Assembly (NCBI GenBank): GCA_035353855.1
Contig: DAOQAK010000011.1
Span: 10,907 to 74,906, forward strand
Reading direction: 5' to 3'
DNA: 64,000 bases
DNA from: Bacteroidales bacterium
GTDB lineage: Bacteria > Bacteroidota > Bacteroidia > Bacteroidales > CG2-30-32-10
The stretch's first letter is position 1; each line of letters opens with the position of its first letter. Made by a program: the position numbers and the translations under genes. This document shows positions 52,739 to 62,910 of this stretch, one piece after another. The notes below the pieces were generated by a model, which was not told the DNA's origin, searched no databases, and saw only the letters and a program-made list of their open reading frames with translations.

Positions 52739-54016
52739 ATGACTGAAAAGTTTGATCACAAAGGTTATCTTGATATGGAGTTGTTGCGCTTTACAACAGC
52801 CGGAAGCGTTGACGATGGGAAAAGCACACTAATAGGACGTTTATTATATGACAGCAAATCCATTTTTGAAGATCAACTTGAAGCCATTAAAATTGCCAGC
52901 GAACGTAAAGGCGAAGAACAGGTAAATCTTGCTTTACTAACTGACGGGTTACGTGCTGAGCGTGAACAGGGAATTACCATTGATGTAGCGTATCGTTATT
53001 TTGCAACACCTAAAAGGAAATTTATTATTGCCGATACTCCCGGGCATATCCAGTATACTCGGAATATGGTAACGGGTGCATCAACAGCCAATCTTGCCAT
53101 TATTCTTATTGATGCACGAAAAGGGGTTATTGAACAAACCAGGCGTCATGCGTTTATTGCATCACTATTGAAAATCCCACACATCATTATTTGTGTAAAT
53201 AAAATGGATCTGGTGCAATACAGCAGCGAGATATATGAAAACATAAAAAAAGATTTTTCACTTTTCGCTTCAAAACTCGAAGTGCAGGATATTCGCTTTG
53301 TGCCTATCAGTGCATTACGCGGTGATAATGTGGTTGACAAGTCGGAAAACATGCAATGGTACGAAGGCCCGTCATTATTGTACTTACTTGAAACTATTCA
53401 TATCGGGAGTGATTTGAATTTAGTAGATTGTCGTTTTCCGGTGCAATATGTTATTCGTCCGCAATCGGAGCAATACCATGATTACAGGGGATACGCAGGA
53501 AGAATAGCTGGAGGTGTTTTCAAACCCGGTGATAAAATTATGGCGCTACCTTCGGGAATGACAAGTAAAATAAAATCAATTGATACCATGGAAGGCACTG
53601 TTGAAGAGGCATTCACTCCTATGTCGGTTACCATTTGTCTTGAAGATGAAATTGACATTAGTCGCGGCGATATGATTGTGAGGGAAAATAATATGCCTGC
53701 TATAGGCCAGGAATTTGATATTATGGTTTGCTGGCTGAATGAGAAAAAATTAATGAACAACGGGAAATATCATATTAAACATACTTCACGTGAAGCCCGC
53801 TGCATTATCAAAGATATACGTTATAAAGTGGATATTAATACGCTTCATCGTATTGAAGAAGATAAAAATATAGGATTGAATGATATTGCACGCATAACAT
53901 TGCGAACAACCGTACCTTTCTTTTTTGATAAATATAAAATAAACAGGATAACCGGAAGCGTTATCCTTATTGATGAATCAACAAACGAAACGGTTGGAGC
54001 AGGTATGATTGTATAA
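52739..54016 (+). CDS. cysN: Sulfate adenylyltransferase subunit 1 CysN (GTPase)
   Basis: 425 residues. A translational GTPase relative that drives ATP sulfurylase (CysD) activity by GTP hydrolysis. G1 motif TAGSVDDGKSTLIGRLLYD (about 19-37), G3 DTPGHIQYTRN (about 98-108), G4 NKMDLV. E. coli CysN is longer, but Bacteroidota forms are near this length. CysD is not adjacent and not in the window, which is unusual for a gene that normally forms cysDN. It is followed 10 bases later by a CtpA protease gene. Confidence 0.92.
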   Translation: MTEKFDHKGYLDMELLRFTTAGSVDDGKSTLIGRLLYDSKSIFEDQLEAIKIASERKGEEQVNLALLTDGLRAEREQGITIDVAYRYFATPKRKFIIADTPGHIQYTRNMVTGASTANLAIILIDARKGVIEQTRRHAFIASLLKIPHIIICVNKMDLVQYSSEIYENIKKDFSLFASKLEVQDIRFVPISALRGDNVVDKSENMQWYEGPSLLYLLETIHIGSDLNLVDCRFPVQYVIRPQSEQYHDYRGYAGRIAGGVFKPGDKIMALPSGMTSKIKSIDTMEGTVEEAFTPMSVTICLEDEIDISRGDMIVRENNMPAIGQEFDIMVCWLNEKKLMNNGKYHIKHTSREARCIIKDIRYKVDINTLHRIEEDKNIGLNDIARITLRTTVPFFFDKYKINRITGSVILIDESTNETVGAGMIV

Positions 54017-54026
54017 AATATAATTT

Positions 54027-55655
54027 ATGGAAGATCAGGAAAAGAGGAAAAAGTTATTTATCTATATGCCTATTTTGTTGGCATTGGTGCTTATTGCAGG
54101 AATGTTCCTGGGAAGTATAATTTCTTTAAACAGCTCGTTTAATAAAAATATTTTTTCATATAACCCTGGAGGTTATAATAAGTTCAATGATGTTTTAAAG
54201 TATATTGAAGAATCGTATGTTGATTCTATTACCAAAGATTCGCTTACGGAAAAAGCTATAAGCAGCCTGCTTGAAAATCTCGATCCGCATTCAGTATATA
54301 TTTCTGCTGCTGAATTTAAAGAAGCAAATGAATCATTACAGGGAAGCTTTGAAGGAATAGGAGTTGAATTCCGTGTTCAGCGCGATACGGTTACGGTAAT
54401 TAATGTAATAGCAGGAGGACCTTCAGAACAAAAAGGAATTATGGGAGGCGACCGGATTGTAAAAGTTGACGGGAAAAATATTGCTTCTGTGAAAATTTCA
54501 AATACACAGGTAATAAAATTATTAAAAGGGCCCAAGGGAACCGAAGTTAAAATTAGTGTTTCAAGGCGTGGCGTTAAAGGTCTTATCGATTTTACCATTA
54601 CCAGGGATGTTATTCCTACATACAGTATGGACATTGCTTATATGATCACAAAAAAAATAGGATACATAAAACTAAATAAATTTTCGGCCACTACTTATGA
54701 TGAATTTGCAAAGGGATTGAAGGATTTAAAAAGTAAAGGTATGACCAAGCTTATACTTGATTTACGTGATAATGGCGGGGGTTACCTGCAGGCGGCAATA
54801 AATGTTGCTGATGAATTTTTACCCGATGGAAAATTAATTGTTTATACCAAAGGTGCACACAAACCTAAAGACGAAGTTCTGGCTACGAAAAACGGTAGCT
54901 TTGAAAATAATTCTTTAGTAGTTCTCATTAATGAATTCTCTGCATCAGCAAGCGAAATAGTTGCCGGAGCAATACAGGATAATGACCGCGGAACAATTAT
55001 CGGTCGCCGTTCATTTGGAAAAGGACTGGTGCAGGAACAATTGAAACTATATGATGGTTCGGCAATAAGGCTCACGGTTTCGCGTTATTATACGCCCACG
55101 GGACGCTGCATTCAAAAACCTTATGGCGAAGGAACCGAAGAGTATTATAATGAATTTTACCAGCGGTTCATTGACGGGGAGCTGGAAACCGCCGACAGTA
55201 TCAAGTTTGCCGATTCATTAAAATTCAAAACCCCGAAAGGAAAAATTGTTTATGGTGGTGGCGGTATTATGCCTGATGTATTTGTAGGTATTGGTAAAGA
55301 AGAAGATTCAAAATATTTTATTTCCCTTTTTAATAAAGGTTTGTTTATACAGTATGCTTTTGATTATGTTGATAAAAACCGCAAGACACTTAAAGCAACA
55401 TATCCTGATGCCGATGTTTTTTTAAATAAATTTTATGTTGATAATTCTATACTTAATGAATTTGTTGCTTATACTGAAAAGAATGGAATTAAAAAAGATA
55501 CCGAAGGATTTTCATTATCCGAAAAAAATATTAAAACTTATCTGAAAGCGTTTATAGGTAGAAACCTGTATAACGACAAAGCTTTTTATCCTACTTTATA
55601 TCAAACGGATAAAACAGTACAAAAAGCAATAGAGGTGCTTGATGCAGTAAAATAA
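54027..55655 (+). CDS. S41-family C-terminal processing peptidase (CtpA/Prc type)
   Basis: 542 residues. N-terminal TM anchor (about 10-33), a PDZ domain (about 88-180; EGIGVEFRVQRDTVTVINVI and GGPSEQKGIMGGDRIVKVDG) and the S41 catalytic domain with the Ser in NEFSASASEIVAGAIQD (about 300) and the Lys in RRSFGKGLVQEQ (about 330). It processes C-terminal tails of periplasmic proteins. A further region extends beyond the catalytic core. It starts 10 bases after cysN and is probably co-transcribed with it. Confidence 0.93.
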   Translation: MEDQEKRKKLFIYMPILLALVLIAGMFLGSIISLNSSFNKNIFSYNPGGYNKFNDVLKYIEESYVDSITKDSLTEKAISSLLENLDPHSVYISAAEFKEANESLQGSFEGIGVEFRVQRDTVTVINVIAGGPSEQKGIMGGDRIVKVDGKNIASVKISNTQVIKLLKGPKGTEVKISVSRRGVKGLIDFTITRDVIPTYSMDIAYMITKKIGYIKLNKFSATTYDEFAKGLKDLKSKGMTKLILDLRDNGGGYLQAAINVADEFLPDGKLIVYTKGAHKPKDEVLATKNGSFENNSLVVLINEFSASASEIVAGAIQDNDRGTIIGRRSFGKGLVQEQLKLYDGSAIRLTVSRYYTPTGRCIQKPYGEGTEEYYNEFYQRFIDGELETADSIKFADSLKFKTPKGKIVYGGGGIMPDVFVGIGKEEDSKYFISLFNKGLFIQYAFDYVDKNRKTLKATYPDADVFLNKFYVDNSILNEFVAYTEKNGIKKDTEGFSLSEKNIKTYLKAFIGRNLYNDKAFYPTLYQTDKTVQKAIEVLDAVK

Positions 55656-55657
55656 AA

Positions 55658-55870
55658 TTATTTTTTTGTTTTATCTTTTTCGGTAATGGTAGAATCGGCA
55701 GCAGTTGTATCGCTGAGAATATCGTTAGCCCTGTCGATTGCTATATCTCCATCAATTTTAGAAAGTGAATCTTCAACCTGAACTTGTCTTCGGTGTTCTT
55801 CTTCAGATGGACCGCACGATATGAAAGCAACAATAGAAAAGTACAATAAAGCGAAAGCAACTTTTTTCAT
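55658..55870 (-). CDS. Small lipoprotein, unknown function
   Basis: 70 residues. Signal MKKVAFALLYFSIVAFIS followed by Cys19, a likely lipidation site. The mature part is short, charged and rich in Asp, Ser and Thr (DILSDTTAADSTITEKDK), consistent with an unstructured surface or periplasmic lipoprotein. It is convergent with the CtpA gene, two bases apart, and divergent from the M1 peptidase. Confidence 0.7.
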   Translation of the reverse strand: MKKVAFALLYFSIVAFISCGPSEEEHRRQVQVEDSLSKIDGDIAIDRANDILSDTTAADSTITEKDKTKK

Positions 55871-55983
55871 CTAATCGTTTTTTAAATATGAAGCCACAAA
55901 TATATATATTTTTATTACATATAACATTAAAGCTTATTTTATATGATAAAATTAACTAATTTTATTTTTTAAAATCATCTCCA

Positions 55984-57924
55984 ATGAAAAATATCCTATC
56001 GTTTATTATAACAATAATTTTTTGTTCAACAGCATTTGCACAGTTAGCGCCTAAGAAAGATTTTACCGAAAAGCTTGCGCTGAGGGATCAGAAAAAAGCT
56101 GATGCCCTTAAAAAAGGAACATTGACATACAATGGAAACAATTACGATTTAAAATATCATCGCTTATGCTGGAGTGTTGACCCGAATATATTATATATCA
56201 GTGGCGAGGTTACCAGTTATTTTAAAACTACTCAGGCCAGCGTTTCGCAAATAAGTTTTGATATGTCTTCGGAACTGGTAGTTGATTCGGTTATTTATCA
56301 TTCAACAGATGTTTCCTATACATTAACTTCATCCAATGCTTTGAACATTTCGCTTCCGGCAGCATTACCTTTAAATCAGCTTGACTCGGTTTCGGTTTTC
56401 TATCATGGCGTTCCTTCGGGTACCGGCTTTGGAAGTTTTATAAAAGAAACTCATAATTCAATACCCATCGTATGGACACTCTCGGAACCTTTTGGCGCTA
56501 GGGATTGGTGGCCATGTAAAAATGATTTATCTGATAAAATTGATTCCATTGATGTTTATGTGACAGCGCCTTCGCAGTATTTAGCTTCATCAAATGGTGT
56601 AAAAATTTCAGAAACCATTCAGGGTGCTGATAAAATTACACACTGGAAACATCGTTATCCAATTGCTGCATACCTTATAGCTATTGCAATTACAAACTAC
56701 CAGACCCTTTCTGTATATGCTCATTTTGGAACTGATTCGCTTGAAGTATTGAATCATGTTTATCCTGAAAATTATTCCAATGCTTTGTCAAACGCGTTGA
56801 ATGTAGTGCCCTCGCTTGAATTATACGACAGCCTTTTTATTCCATATCCTTATTCAAATGAACGATATGGGCAAACACAATTCAACTGGGGCGGAGGAAT
56901 GGAACATCAAACCAATACTTTTCTTTGTGATTTTGGACACGAGCTGATGGCGCACGAACTGGCTCATCAGTGGGTTGGCGATATGATAACCTGCGGTAAC
57001 TGGCACGAAATATGGCTAAACGAGGGCTTTGCTACTTACTGGACAGGGTTAACTTATAACTTTCTTTTTAATGGAGTTTATTGGAAACAATGGAAACAAA
57101 TACAAATTGATGATATCGTTTCACAACCCGATGGTAGTGTTTATTGTACTGATACAACCAGTGTGAACAGGATTTTTGACGGGAGACTTTCTTATAAAAA
57201 AGGAGGAATGCTTTTACATATGTTACGATGGGTTATTGGTGATAGCGCTTTTTTTGCAGGGATGAAAAATTATTTGACCGATGCTGATCTTGCATACAAT
57301 TATGCTTGTTCCGATGATTTTATTACTCATATGGAAACAGCTGGCGATACCGATCTTACAGAATTTTTTAATGATTGGCTTTATGGCGAAGGGTATCCTA
57401 CTTATGCAATTAATTGCTACGTCTCTTCTTCAGGTAATGATATGACAATTGTTATCAATCAGTCGCAATCACACAGCTCGGTTTCTTATTTTGAAATGCC
57501 TGTTCCGTTGGAATTTAAAAATGCAACTCACGATACTATTGTTGTTTTCAATAATTCTTTTTCAGGTCAGCAGTATGCTTTAAACTTAGGATTCAGACCC
57601 GACTCCGTTAAGTTCGATCCGGAGTTATGGATTGTTTCAGCGAACAATATAGCAAATGTTAGTACTCCTGAAATTGATTATGTCGAGTCGATAAATATAT
57701 TTCCTAATCCTGCAGAAGATATTCTTAACATTGATTACAAAGGAATGAATATTGAATCGATAGAAATTTATGATGTTAAAGGATCATTAATAAAATCAAT
57801 AATAACAGAAGGAATGAATGGGTATTTGGATATAGATATCTCTTCTTTTGCAGAAGGAATATATTCTGTAAAAATAAAATCTGCAGATAAAATATTTTAC
57901 AGGAAAATTTCAAAAATTCCTTAA
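55984..57924 (+). CDS. M1-family aminopeptidase with T9SS type A sorting domain, intact
   Basis: 646 residues with signal peptide (MKNILSFIITIIFCSTAFAQ). M1 zinc site: GGMEHQ (about 303) and the motif MAHELAHQWVGD with the third ligand Glu in WLNEGFATYW. It ends with a T9SS type A domain (IFPNPAEDILNIDY and following GTLIKSI-type strands; final SADKIFYRKISKIP). It should be exported to the outside and trim N-terminal residues of peptides. It is the intact paralogue of the nonsense-interrupted gene at 33894-35843. Confidence 0.93.
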   Translation: MKNILSFIITIIFCSTAFAQLAPKKDFTEKLALRDQKKADALKKGTLTYNGNNYDLKYHRLCWSVDPNILYISGEVTSYFKTTQASVSQISFDMSSELVVDSVIYHSTDVSYTLTSSNALNISLPAALPLNQLDSVSVFYHGVPSGTGFGSFIKETHNSIPIVWTLSEPFGARDWWPCKNDLSDKIDSIDVYVTAPSQYLASSNGVKISETIQGADKITHWKHRYPIAAYLIAIAITNYQTLSVYAHFGTDSLEVLNHVYPENYSNALSNALNVVPSLELYDSLFIPYPYSNERYGQTQFNWGGGMEHQTNTFLCDFGHELMAHELAHQWVGDMITCGNWHEIWLNEGFATYWTGLTYNFLFNGVYWKQWKQIQIDDIVSQPDGSVYCTDTTSVNRIFDGRLSYKKGGMLLHMLRWVIGDSAFFAGMKNYLTDADLAYNYACSDDFITHMETAGDTDLTEFFNDWLYGEGYPTYAINCYVSSSGNDMTIVINQSQSHSSVSYFEMPVPLEFKNATHDTIVVFNNSFSGQQYALNLGFRPDSVKFDPELWIVSANNIANVSTPEIDYVESINIFPNPAEDILNIDYKGMNIESIEIYDVKGSLIKSIITEGMNGYLDIDISSFAEGIYSVKIKSADKIFYRKISKIP

Positions 57925-57971
57925 TCGTGATATTGACTTTTTAATTGAAATAATCAATACGAAAATCGCAA

Positions 57972-57979
57972 TAAATTTG
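57972..57979 (+). promoter_or_regulatory. -7 box (TAAATTTG) upstream of polA
   Basis: TAAATTTG matches TAnnTTTG, 33 bases before the polA ATG at 58013. A TTG at 57945-57947 lies 24 bases upstream, a little far for a -33 element. Confidence 0.45.
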
Positions 57980-58012
57980 AATCTCAAACTTTCAACTTTG
58001 AAAAATTTCTAA

Positions 58013-60799
58013 ATGCCTGAACAAAAAAAACTTTTCCTTCTTGATGCAATGGCCTTGATTTACAGGGCTTATTTCGCTATGAATAAAAATCCACGTGTAA
58101 ATAGCAAGGGCTTGAACACCTCGGCAATACTGGGTTTTGCAAATACATTATACGAAGTGCTTAAAAATGAAAATCCTTCTCATATTGCAGTATGTTTCGA
58201 TTCAATGGCTCCAACATTACGTCACGACGATTTTGTTCAGTACAAAGCTCACCGTGAAGCGATGCCTGAAGATATCGAAACTTCGTTACCGTACATTACT
58301 GCAATGATCGATGCTTTTAATATTCCTGTCATTGCAATGGAAGGTTATGAAGCGGATGATATCATAGGTACTCTAGCTAAAAAGGCTGAAACCTTTGGCT
58401 TCACAACATATATGATGACTTCCGATAAAGATTTCGGACAACTGGTAAGCGACAAAATATTTATGTACAAGCCCGGACGTTTTGGTGATAAGGCCGAAGT
58501 ACTGGGTGTAAAACAGGTTTGCGAAAAGTTTGGAATAAAACGTCCTGAACAAATTATTGATATGCTGGGGTTGTGGGGCGATGCATCCGACAATATTCCG
58601 GGGATACCCGGTGTGGGCGAAGTTACCGCCAGAAAACTTCTGGAAGAATTCGATAATATTGAAAATCTTTTAGCAAATACTTCTCATATTAAAAATCCGA
58701 AACTTAAATTAAAAGTGGAGGAATTCAAGCAACAAGCTATCATCAGCAAACAACTTGCAACGATTATTCTTGATGTACCTGTTGAGTTCAACGAAGAAAT
58801 GCTGAAACGGAAATTGCCCGATGAAGATAAATTAAAATCGCTTTTTGATGAATTGGAATTTCGTGCATTTGCCAAAAGAGTATTTTCCAATCCCACATTT
58901 CAGCAACCTGAAACTATTGAAAATAAAGAGACTTCCGGGAACACACTTTTTCCTTTGGGAGAAATATCAGGAAATGAAATCATAAAAAAAGATATTCATT
59001 CTACACCGCATACTTATCATGTAGCCGATGATCCGGGAAAAAGAAAACAATTGATCAATATTTTAAAACAACATAGATCATTTTGTTTCGATACCGAAAC
59101 TACAGGCCTTGATGTACACGACACAGAATTAGTTGGAATGTCGTTCAGTATAAAACCTCATGAAGCCTGGTACGTTCCCTTGTCAGAAAATTATAATGAA
59201 ACAGTACAGATTGTTCATGAATTCAAAGAGGTGCTGGAAGATGAAAGTATTGCTAAAATAGGGCAGAACCTGAAATTTGATATTTCGGTTTTGAAATGGT
59301 ATGATATAAATGTAAAAGGAAAAATATTCGATACCATGCTTGCACATTATTTACTTCAACCCGATATGCGTCATGGAATGGATGTTCTTGCCGAAAATTA
59401 TTTGAATTATAAAACTGTTCATATTGACAGTCTTATTGGTAAAAAAGGAAAATCGCAACTCTCGATGCGTATTGTTCCGCTTGAAGAAATTAAAGAGTAT
59501 GCCTGTGAAGATGCCGACATTACGCTCCAACTGAAAAATGTTTTCGAGCCGCTGTTAACAGAAACAGAAACAAAACATCTTTTTGAAGAAATTGAAATGC
59601 CTCTTGTTCCTGTACTTGCTGCCATGGAAGCCGAAGGCGTTAAAATTGACATTACGGCGCTTAACGAATATTCCATACAGTTGCAAACAGATATTGAATT
59701 ACTGACAAAAGAAATTTACGAACTTACCGAAACCGAATTTAATATTTCATCGCCAAAACAATTGGGCGAAGTACTTTTCGATAAATTAAAAATTTCCGAA
59801 AATGCCCGCCTTACTAAGACAAAACAATATTCCACCGGTGAAGATATTTTACAAAAATTAGTAAACAAACATCCGGTAGTTTCAAAAATTCTCGATTACC
59901 GTTCGCTCACCAAATTAAAATCAACTTACGTAGATGCATTGCCATTGCTGGTTAATAAACGCACAGGAAGGATACACACATCATATAACCAGGCGGTAGC
60001 AGCTACAGGCAGGCTGAGTTCAAACAATCCGAATCTTCAGAATATTCCTATACGTACCGAAAAAGGCCGTGAAATTCGAAAAGCGTTTGTTCCGCGTAAT
60101 GATAAATACACGTTGATTTCTGCCGACTATTCACAAATAGAATTACGCATACTTGCCGAACTGAGTGGCGATAAAGGCATGAAAGAAGCTTTCGCACAAG
60201 GACAGGATATCCATGCAGCTACCGCTTCAAAAATATACAACATCCCTTTAAGTGAAGTTACAAAAGATATGCGCCGCAGTGCAAAGGCTGTAAATTTCGG
60301 AATAAGTTATGGAATGAGCGCTTTCGGACTTGCTGAAAGGCTTGGTATTCCTCGTAAAGAAGGAGCATCAATCATCGATCAATATTTTGCAAAATATCCT
60401 TCCATAAAAAAATATATGGAAGAAACCATCGCTTTTGCCCGTAAATACGGTTATGTAGAAACCATAAAAAATCGTCGACGATATATTAATGATATTAATT
60501 CAACGAATTCGGTTGTTCGTGGTTATGCCGAGCGAAATGCCATAAACGCTCCTATCCAGGGCAGCGCTGCCGATATGATAAAAGTTGCCATGATCAATAT
60601 TTTTAATGAATTTGAAAAACAAAAACTGCAATCGAAAATGATTTTGCAGGTGCACGACGAATTGGTTTTTGATGTTCATAAAGATGAAATCGACATTGTA
60701 AAACGTATTGTTGAGTCGCTCATGAAATCAGCTATTCCAATGAAAATACCTGTTGAAGTGGAAATCAGTTCGGGCGATAATTGGCTAGAGGCGCATTAG
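58013..60799 (+). CDS. polA: DNA polymerase I
   Basis: 928 residues with all three domains. 5'-3' exonuclease (about 1-290; LFLLDAMALIYRAYFAMNKN and MTSDKDFGQLV), an intact 3'-5' proofreading domain (about 340-530; FCFDTETTGLD, IGQNLKFD and YACEDADI) and the polymerase domain (about 540-928; motif A DYSQIELRILAELSGD, motif B RRSAKAVNFGISYG, motif C VHDELVFDV). It fills gaps and removes RNA primers. Proofreading motifs look intact, unlike in some lineages. Confidence 0.97.
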   Translation: MPEQKKLFLLDAMALIYRAYFAMNKNPRVNSKGLNTSAILGFANTLYEVLKNENPSHIAVCFDSMAPTLRHDDFVQYKAHREAMPEDIETSLPYITAMIDAFNIPVIAMEGYEADDIIGTLAKKAETFGFTTYMMTSDKDFGQLVSDKIFMYKPGRFGDKAEVLGVKQVCEKFGIKRPEQIIDMLGLWGDASDNIPGIPGVGEVTARKLLEEFDNIENLLANTSHIKNPKLKLKVEEFKQQAIISKQLATIILDVPVEFNEEMLKRKLPDEDKLKSLFDELEFRAFAKRVFSNPTFQQPETIENKETSGNTLFPLGEISGNEIIKKDIHSTPHTYHVADDPGKRKQLINILKQHRSFCFDTETTGLDVHDTELVGMSFSIKPHEAWYVPLSENYNETVQIVHEFKEVLEDESIAKIGQNLKFDISVLKWYDINVKGKIFDTMLAHYLLQPDMRHGMDVLAENYLNYKTVHIDSLIGKKGKSQLSMRIVPLEEIKEYACEDADITLQLKNVFEPLLTETETKHLFEEIEMPLVPVLAAMEAEGVKIDITALNEYSIQLQTDIELLTKEIYELTETEFNISSPKQLGEVLFDKLKISENARLTKTKQYSTGEDILQKLVNKHPVVSKILDYRSLTKLKSTYVDALPLLVNKRTGRIHTSYNQAVAATGRLSSNNPNLQNIPIRTEKGREIRKAFVPRNDKYTLISADYSQIELRILAELSGDKGMKEAFAQGQDIHAATASKIYNIPLSEVTKDMRRSAKAVNFGISYGMSAFGLAERLGIPRKEGASIIDQYFAKYPSIKKYMEETIAFARKYGYVETIKNRRRYINDINSTNSVVRGYAERNAINAPIQGSAADMIKVAMINIFNEFEKQKLQSKMILQVHDELVFDVHKDEIDIVKRIVESLMKSAIPMKIPVEVEISSGDNWLEAH

Positions 60800-61073
60800 A
60801 ATAAAAACCTTAAAAATTTCTACCAGCATGCTTGCCGAGACTTTTAAAGTTCACAGAAATTTTTCTTAGAATTATTTTTTCAGAACGGCTTGCTGTGCCG
60901 TTTCATTAATCGCTTCAATACAATGTTTATTTGAGTAATTCAAAATTTTAAAACTGTCTTCGTTTTCATAGAACGAATTTAAACATTGAAAATCTATTTG
61001 CAATTTTCGTTAGGTTATAAATTCGGAAGGGAAAAAGAAGATTCTCCTAAACAGGTATCATTATAAAATTTTT
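60800..61073. other. 274-base intergenic region
   Basis: Contains a small hairpin CGGCTTGCTGTGCCG near 60884-60900 and little else. No ORF and no clear terminator or promoter recognised. Confidence 0.4.
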
Positions 61074-62093
61074 ATGAGCACATCAAAAAAAGTATTAGTA
61101 ACAGGCGCATCGGGAACAGTTGGAAGTGAAGTTGTGAAACAACTATGCGAAAAAAATGATAATATTGAAATTACTGTTTTCGATAAAAAAAATAAAAACT
61201 CCGAACGTTTTTTTTCAAAAATCAGTAAACGTGTAAAAGTTATTTATGGTGACATTTCAAATAAAGAGGATGTTTGTAATGCTTGTAAAAATCAGGATGT
61301 GGTTATTCACCTTGCTGCTATTATTCCTCCTTTAGCTGATAAACAGCCTCAGCTGGCGAATAAAGTAAATGTTATTGGAACAAAAAATCTTATTGAATGC
61401 CTTGAAGAATTTTCACCAAAAGTTTTTTTCCTTTATGCTTCATCCATTTCAGTTTATGGCGACAGAATAAAAAATCCATGGATTAAAGTTACTGACGACC
61501 TTAAGCCAAGCGACAGGGATGAGTATGGTCTTACAAAAATTGAAGCCGAAAAACTAGTTACAAATAGTGAACTGAATTGGTCTATATTCCGTCTTACGGC
61601 TATAATGGGAGCAGGTAATCATAAAGCTTCAGGAATAATGTTCCATATGCCGCTCGAAACAAAAATGGAAATAGCAACCCCATACGATGCAGCACGAGCA
61701 TTTGTACATGCAGTGAACCATCTGGATGAACTGAATAAGAATATTTATAATTTAAGCGGGGGCGAAAAATGCAGAATTTCGTACCAGGAATTTTTATCAT
61801 CCACATTTAAATTATTTGGCTTAGGGGATTTGGATTTTCAGGAAAATTCATTTGCTAAAAGAAACTTCCATTGTGGTTATTATGAAGACGTGGATAAGCT
61901 TCATCAGATTCTTGATTTCCGCAGAGTTACCATTGATGACTATTTCCGGTATGTTAAAGAATCTGTTTCTCCGTTTCAAAAAGTTGCCGCTTCAGTATTT
62001 AAAAAAATGGTAAAGAAATCACTTCAAAAACAATCAGAGCCTTTAGCTGCAATAAAAAATAAAAACGAAACGGATCTTAAACATTATTTCTAA
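61074..62093 (+). CDS. NAD-dependent epimerase/dehydratase (extended SDR)
   Basis: 339 residues. Rossmann NAD-binding motif LVTGASGTVGSEV (about 8-20), a catalytic Ser in YASSISVYGD and the YxxxK pair in YGLTKIEAEK (about 149-158). Family members interconvert nucleotide sugars or reduce carbonyls; which one cannot be told. The C-terminus is basic and helical. No sugar-pathway neighbours are present. Confidence 0.85.
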   Translation: MSTSKKVLVTGASGTVGSEVVKQLCEKNDNIEITVFDKKNKNSERFFSKISKRVKVIYGDISNKEDVCNACKNQDVVIHLAAIIPPLADKQPQLANKVNVIGTKNLIECLEEFSPKVFFLYASSISVYGDRIKNPWIKVTDDLKPSDRDEYGLTKIEAEKLVTNSELNWSIFRLTAIMGAGNHKASGIMFHMPLETKMEIATPYDAARAFVHAVNHLDELNKNIYNLSGGEKCRISYQEFLSSTFKLFGLGDLDFQENSFAKRNFHCGYYEDVDKLHQILDFRRVTIDDYFRYVKESVSPFQKVAASVFKKMVKKSLQKQSEPLAAIKNKNETDLKHYF

Positions 62094-62286
62094 AATTATT
62101 TTATTGCAATAGAACAATTTATTTTCACCCTTTCAATGCATTATGTTTACTATATCTTATGATGTAGTGTTATACTTCGGCTATTCGAGTTTGCAAAAAA
62201 GGCAACCCCGAACGCTCAGTATATCTTATACCAATTGTAAAAAAATTATTATTTTTACTACACAACTATAAAATAATATTTATGTT

Positions 62287-62910
62287 ATGCCCAGAAAGCG
62301 CTATTCACTTATAAATGGAGGTCCTAAAGAAATAGAAATTTCGTGGGGCTTTGCATGGAAAAATTTTACAGTTCGTCATAACGGTCAAATTATTGGTACT
62401 GTTGGCTCGCAACGGGAACTAAAGGAAGGACGCCAGTTTAACCTGCTTGATGGAACTACACTTTGGGTAAAATTAAATGTGGGTTTTGGTAAAGCCGGAC
62501 TCGAAGTGTTGCATAACGGACAACCTTGTCCCGGTTCGGATTCCGATCCTGCACAAAAAATAAAAGTTGCTTTTGGTATATTGCTTTTTGTGGCCCTGTT
62601 CAATACAGTGATTGGATTACTGCTTGAAACAATTGGCGGAAATGAATTTAAGGAAATAGGCATTGGTGTTGTTTTTTATGGATTGATTTTTATCGGACTT
62701 GCTTTCCTGGTGAAAAAACTTTCATTGATTGCTTTAATCACAGCTATTGTTTTACTTATTGCTGATGCCGTTACAGGACTAGTTTTTCAAATGATGTCAA
62801 ACAACAATATGTCGTTCGCATGGATAGTTGTAAGAGTATTATTCCTAATTTATTTATTCCAGTCAGTTAAGCCTTTAAAGGAATTGAAACAGGCAGCTAA
62901 TCAACAATAA
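62287..62910 (+). CDS. Small membrane protein, unknown function
   Basis: 207 residues. A soluble beta-rich N-terminus (about 1-95; FAWKNFTVRHNGQIIGTVGS and FGKAGLEVLHNGQPCPG) is followed by four predicted TM helices (about 97-120, 128-147, 150-172, 178-196). No family recognised. The start ATG at 62287 gives MPRKRYSLINGGPKEIE; an upstream ATG is not in frame. It stands alone. Confidence 0.6.
   Translation: MPRKRYSLINGGPKEIEISWGFAWKNFTVRHNGQIIGTVGSQRELKEGRQFNLLDGTTLWVKLNVGFGKAGLEVLHNGQPCPGSDSDPAQKIKVAFGILLFVALFNTVIGLLLETIGGNEFKEIGIGVVFYGLIFIGLAFLVKKLSLIALITAIVLLIADAVTGLVFQMMSNNNMSFAWIVVRVLFLIYLFQSVKPLKELKQAANQQ

Noticed and set aside
53782..53799. A third parS-like site in cysN (TTCACGTGAA core)
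   Set aside because: The flanks differ from the consensus (CTTCACGTGAAG in place of GTTTCACGTGAAAC), and it is inside a coding sequence. It shares only the 10-bp core.
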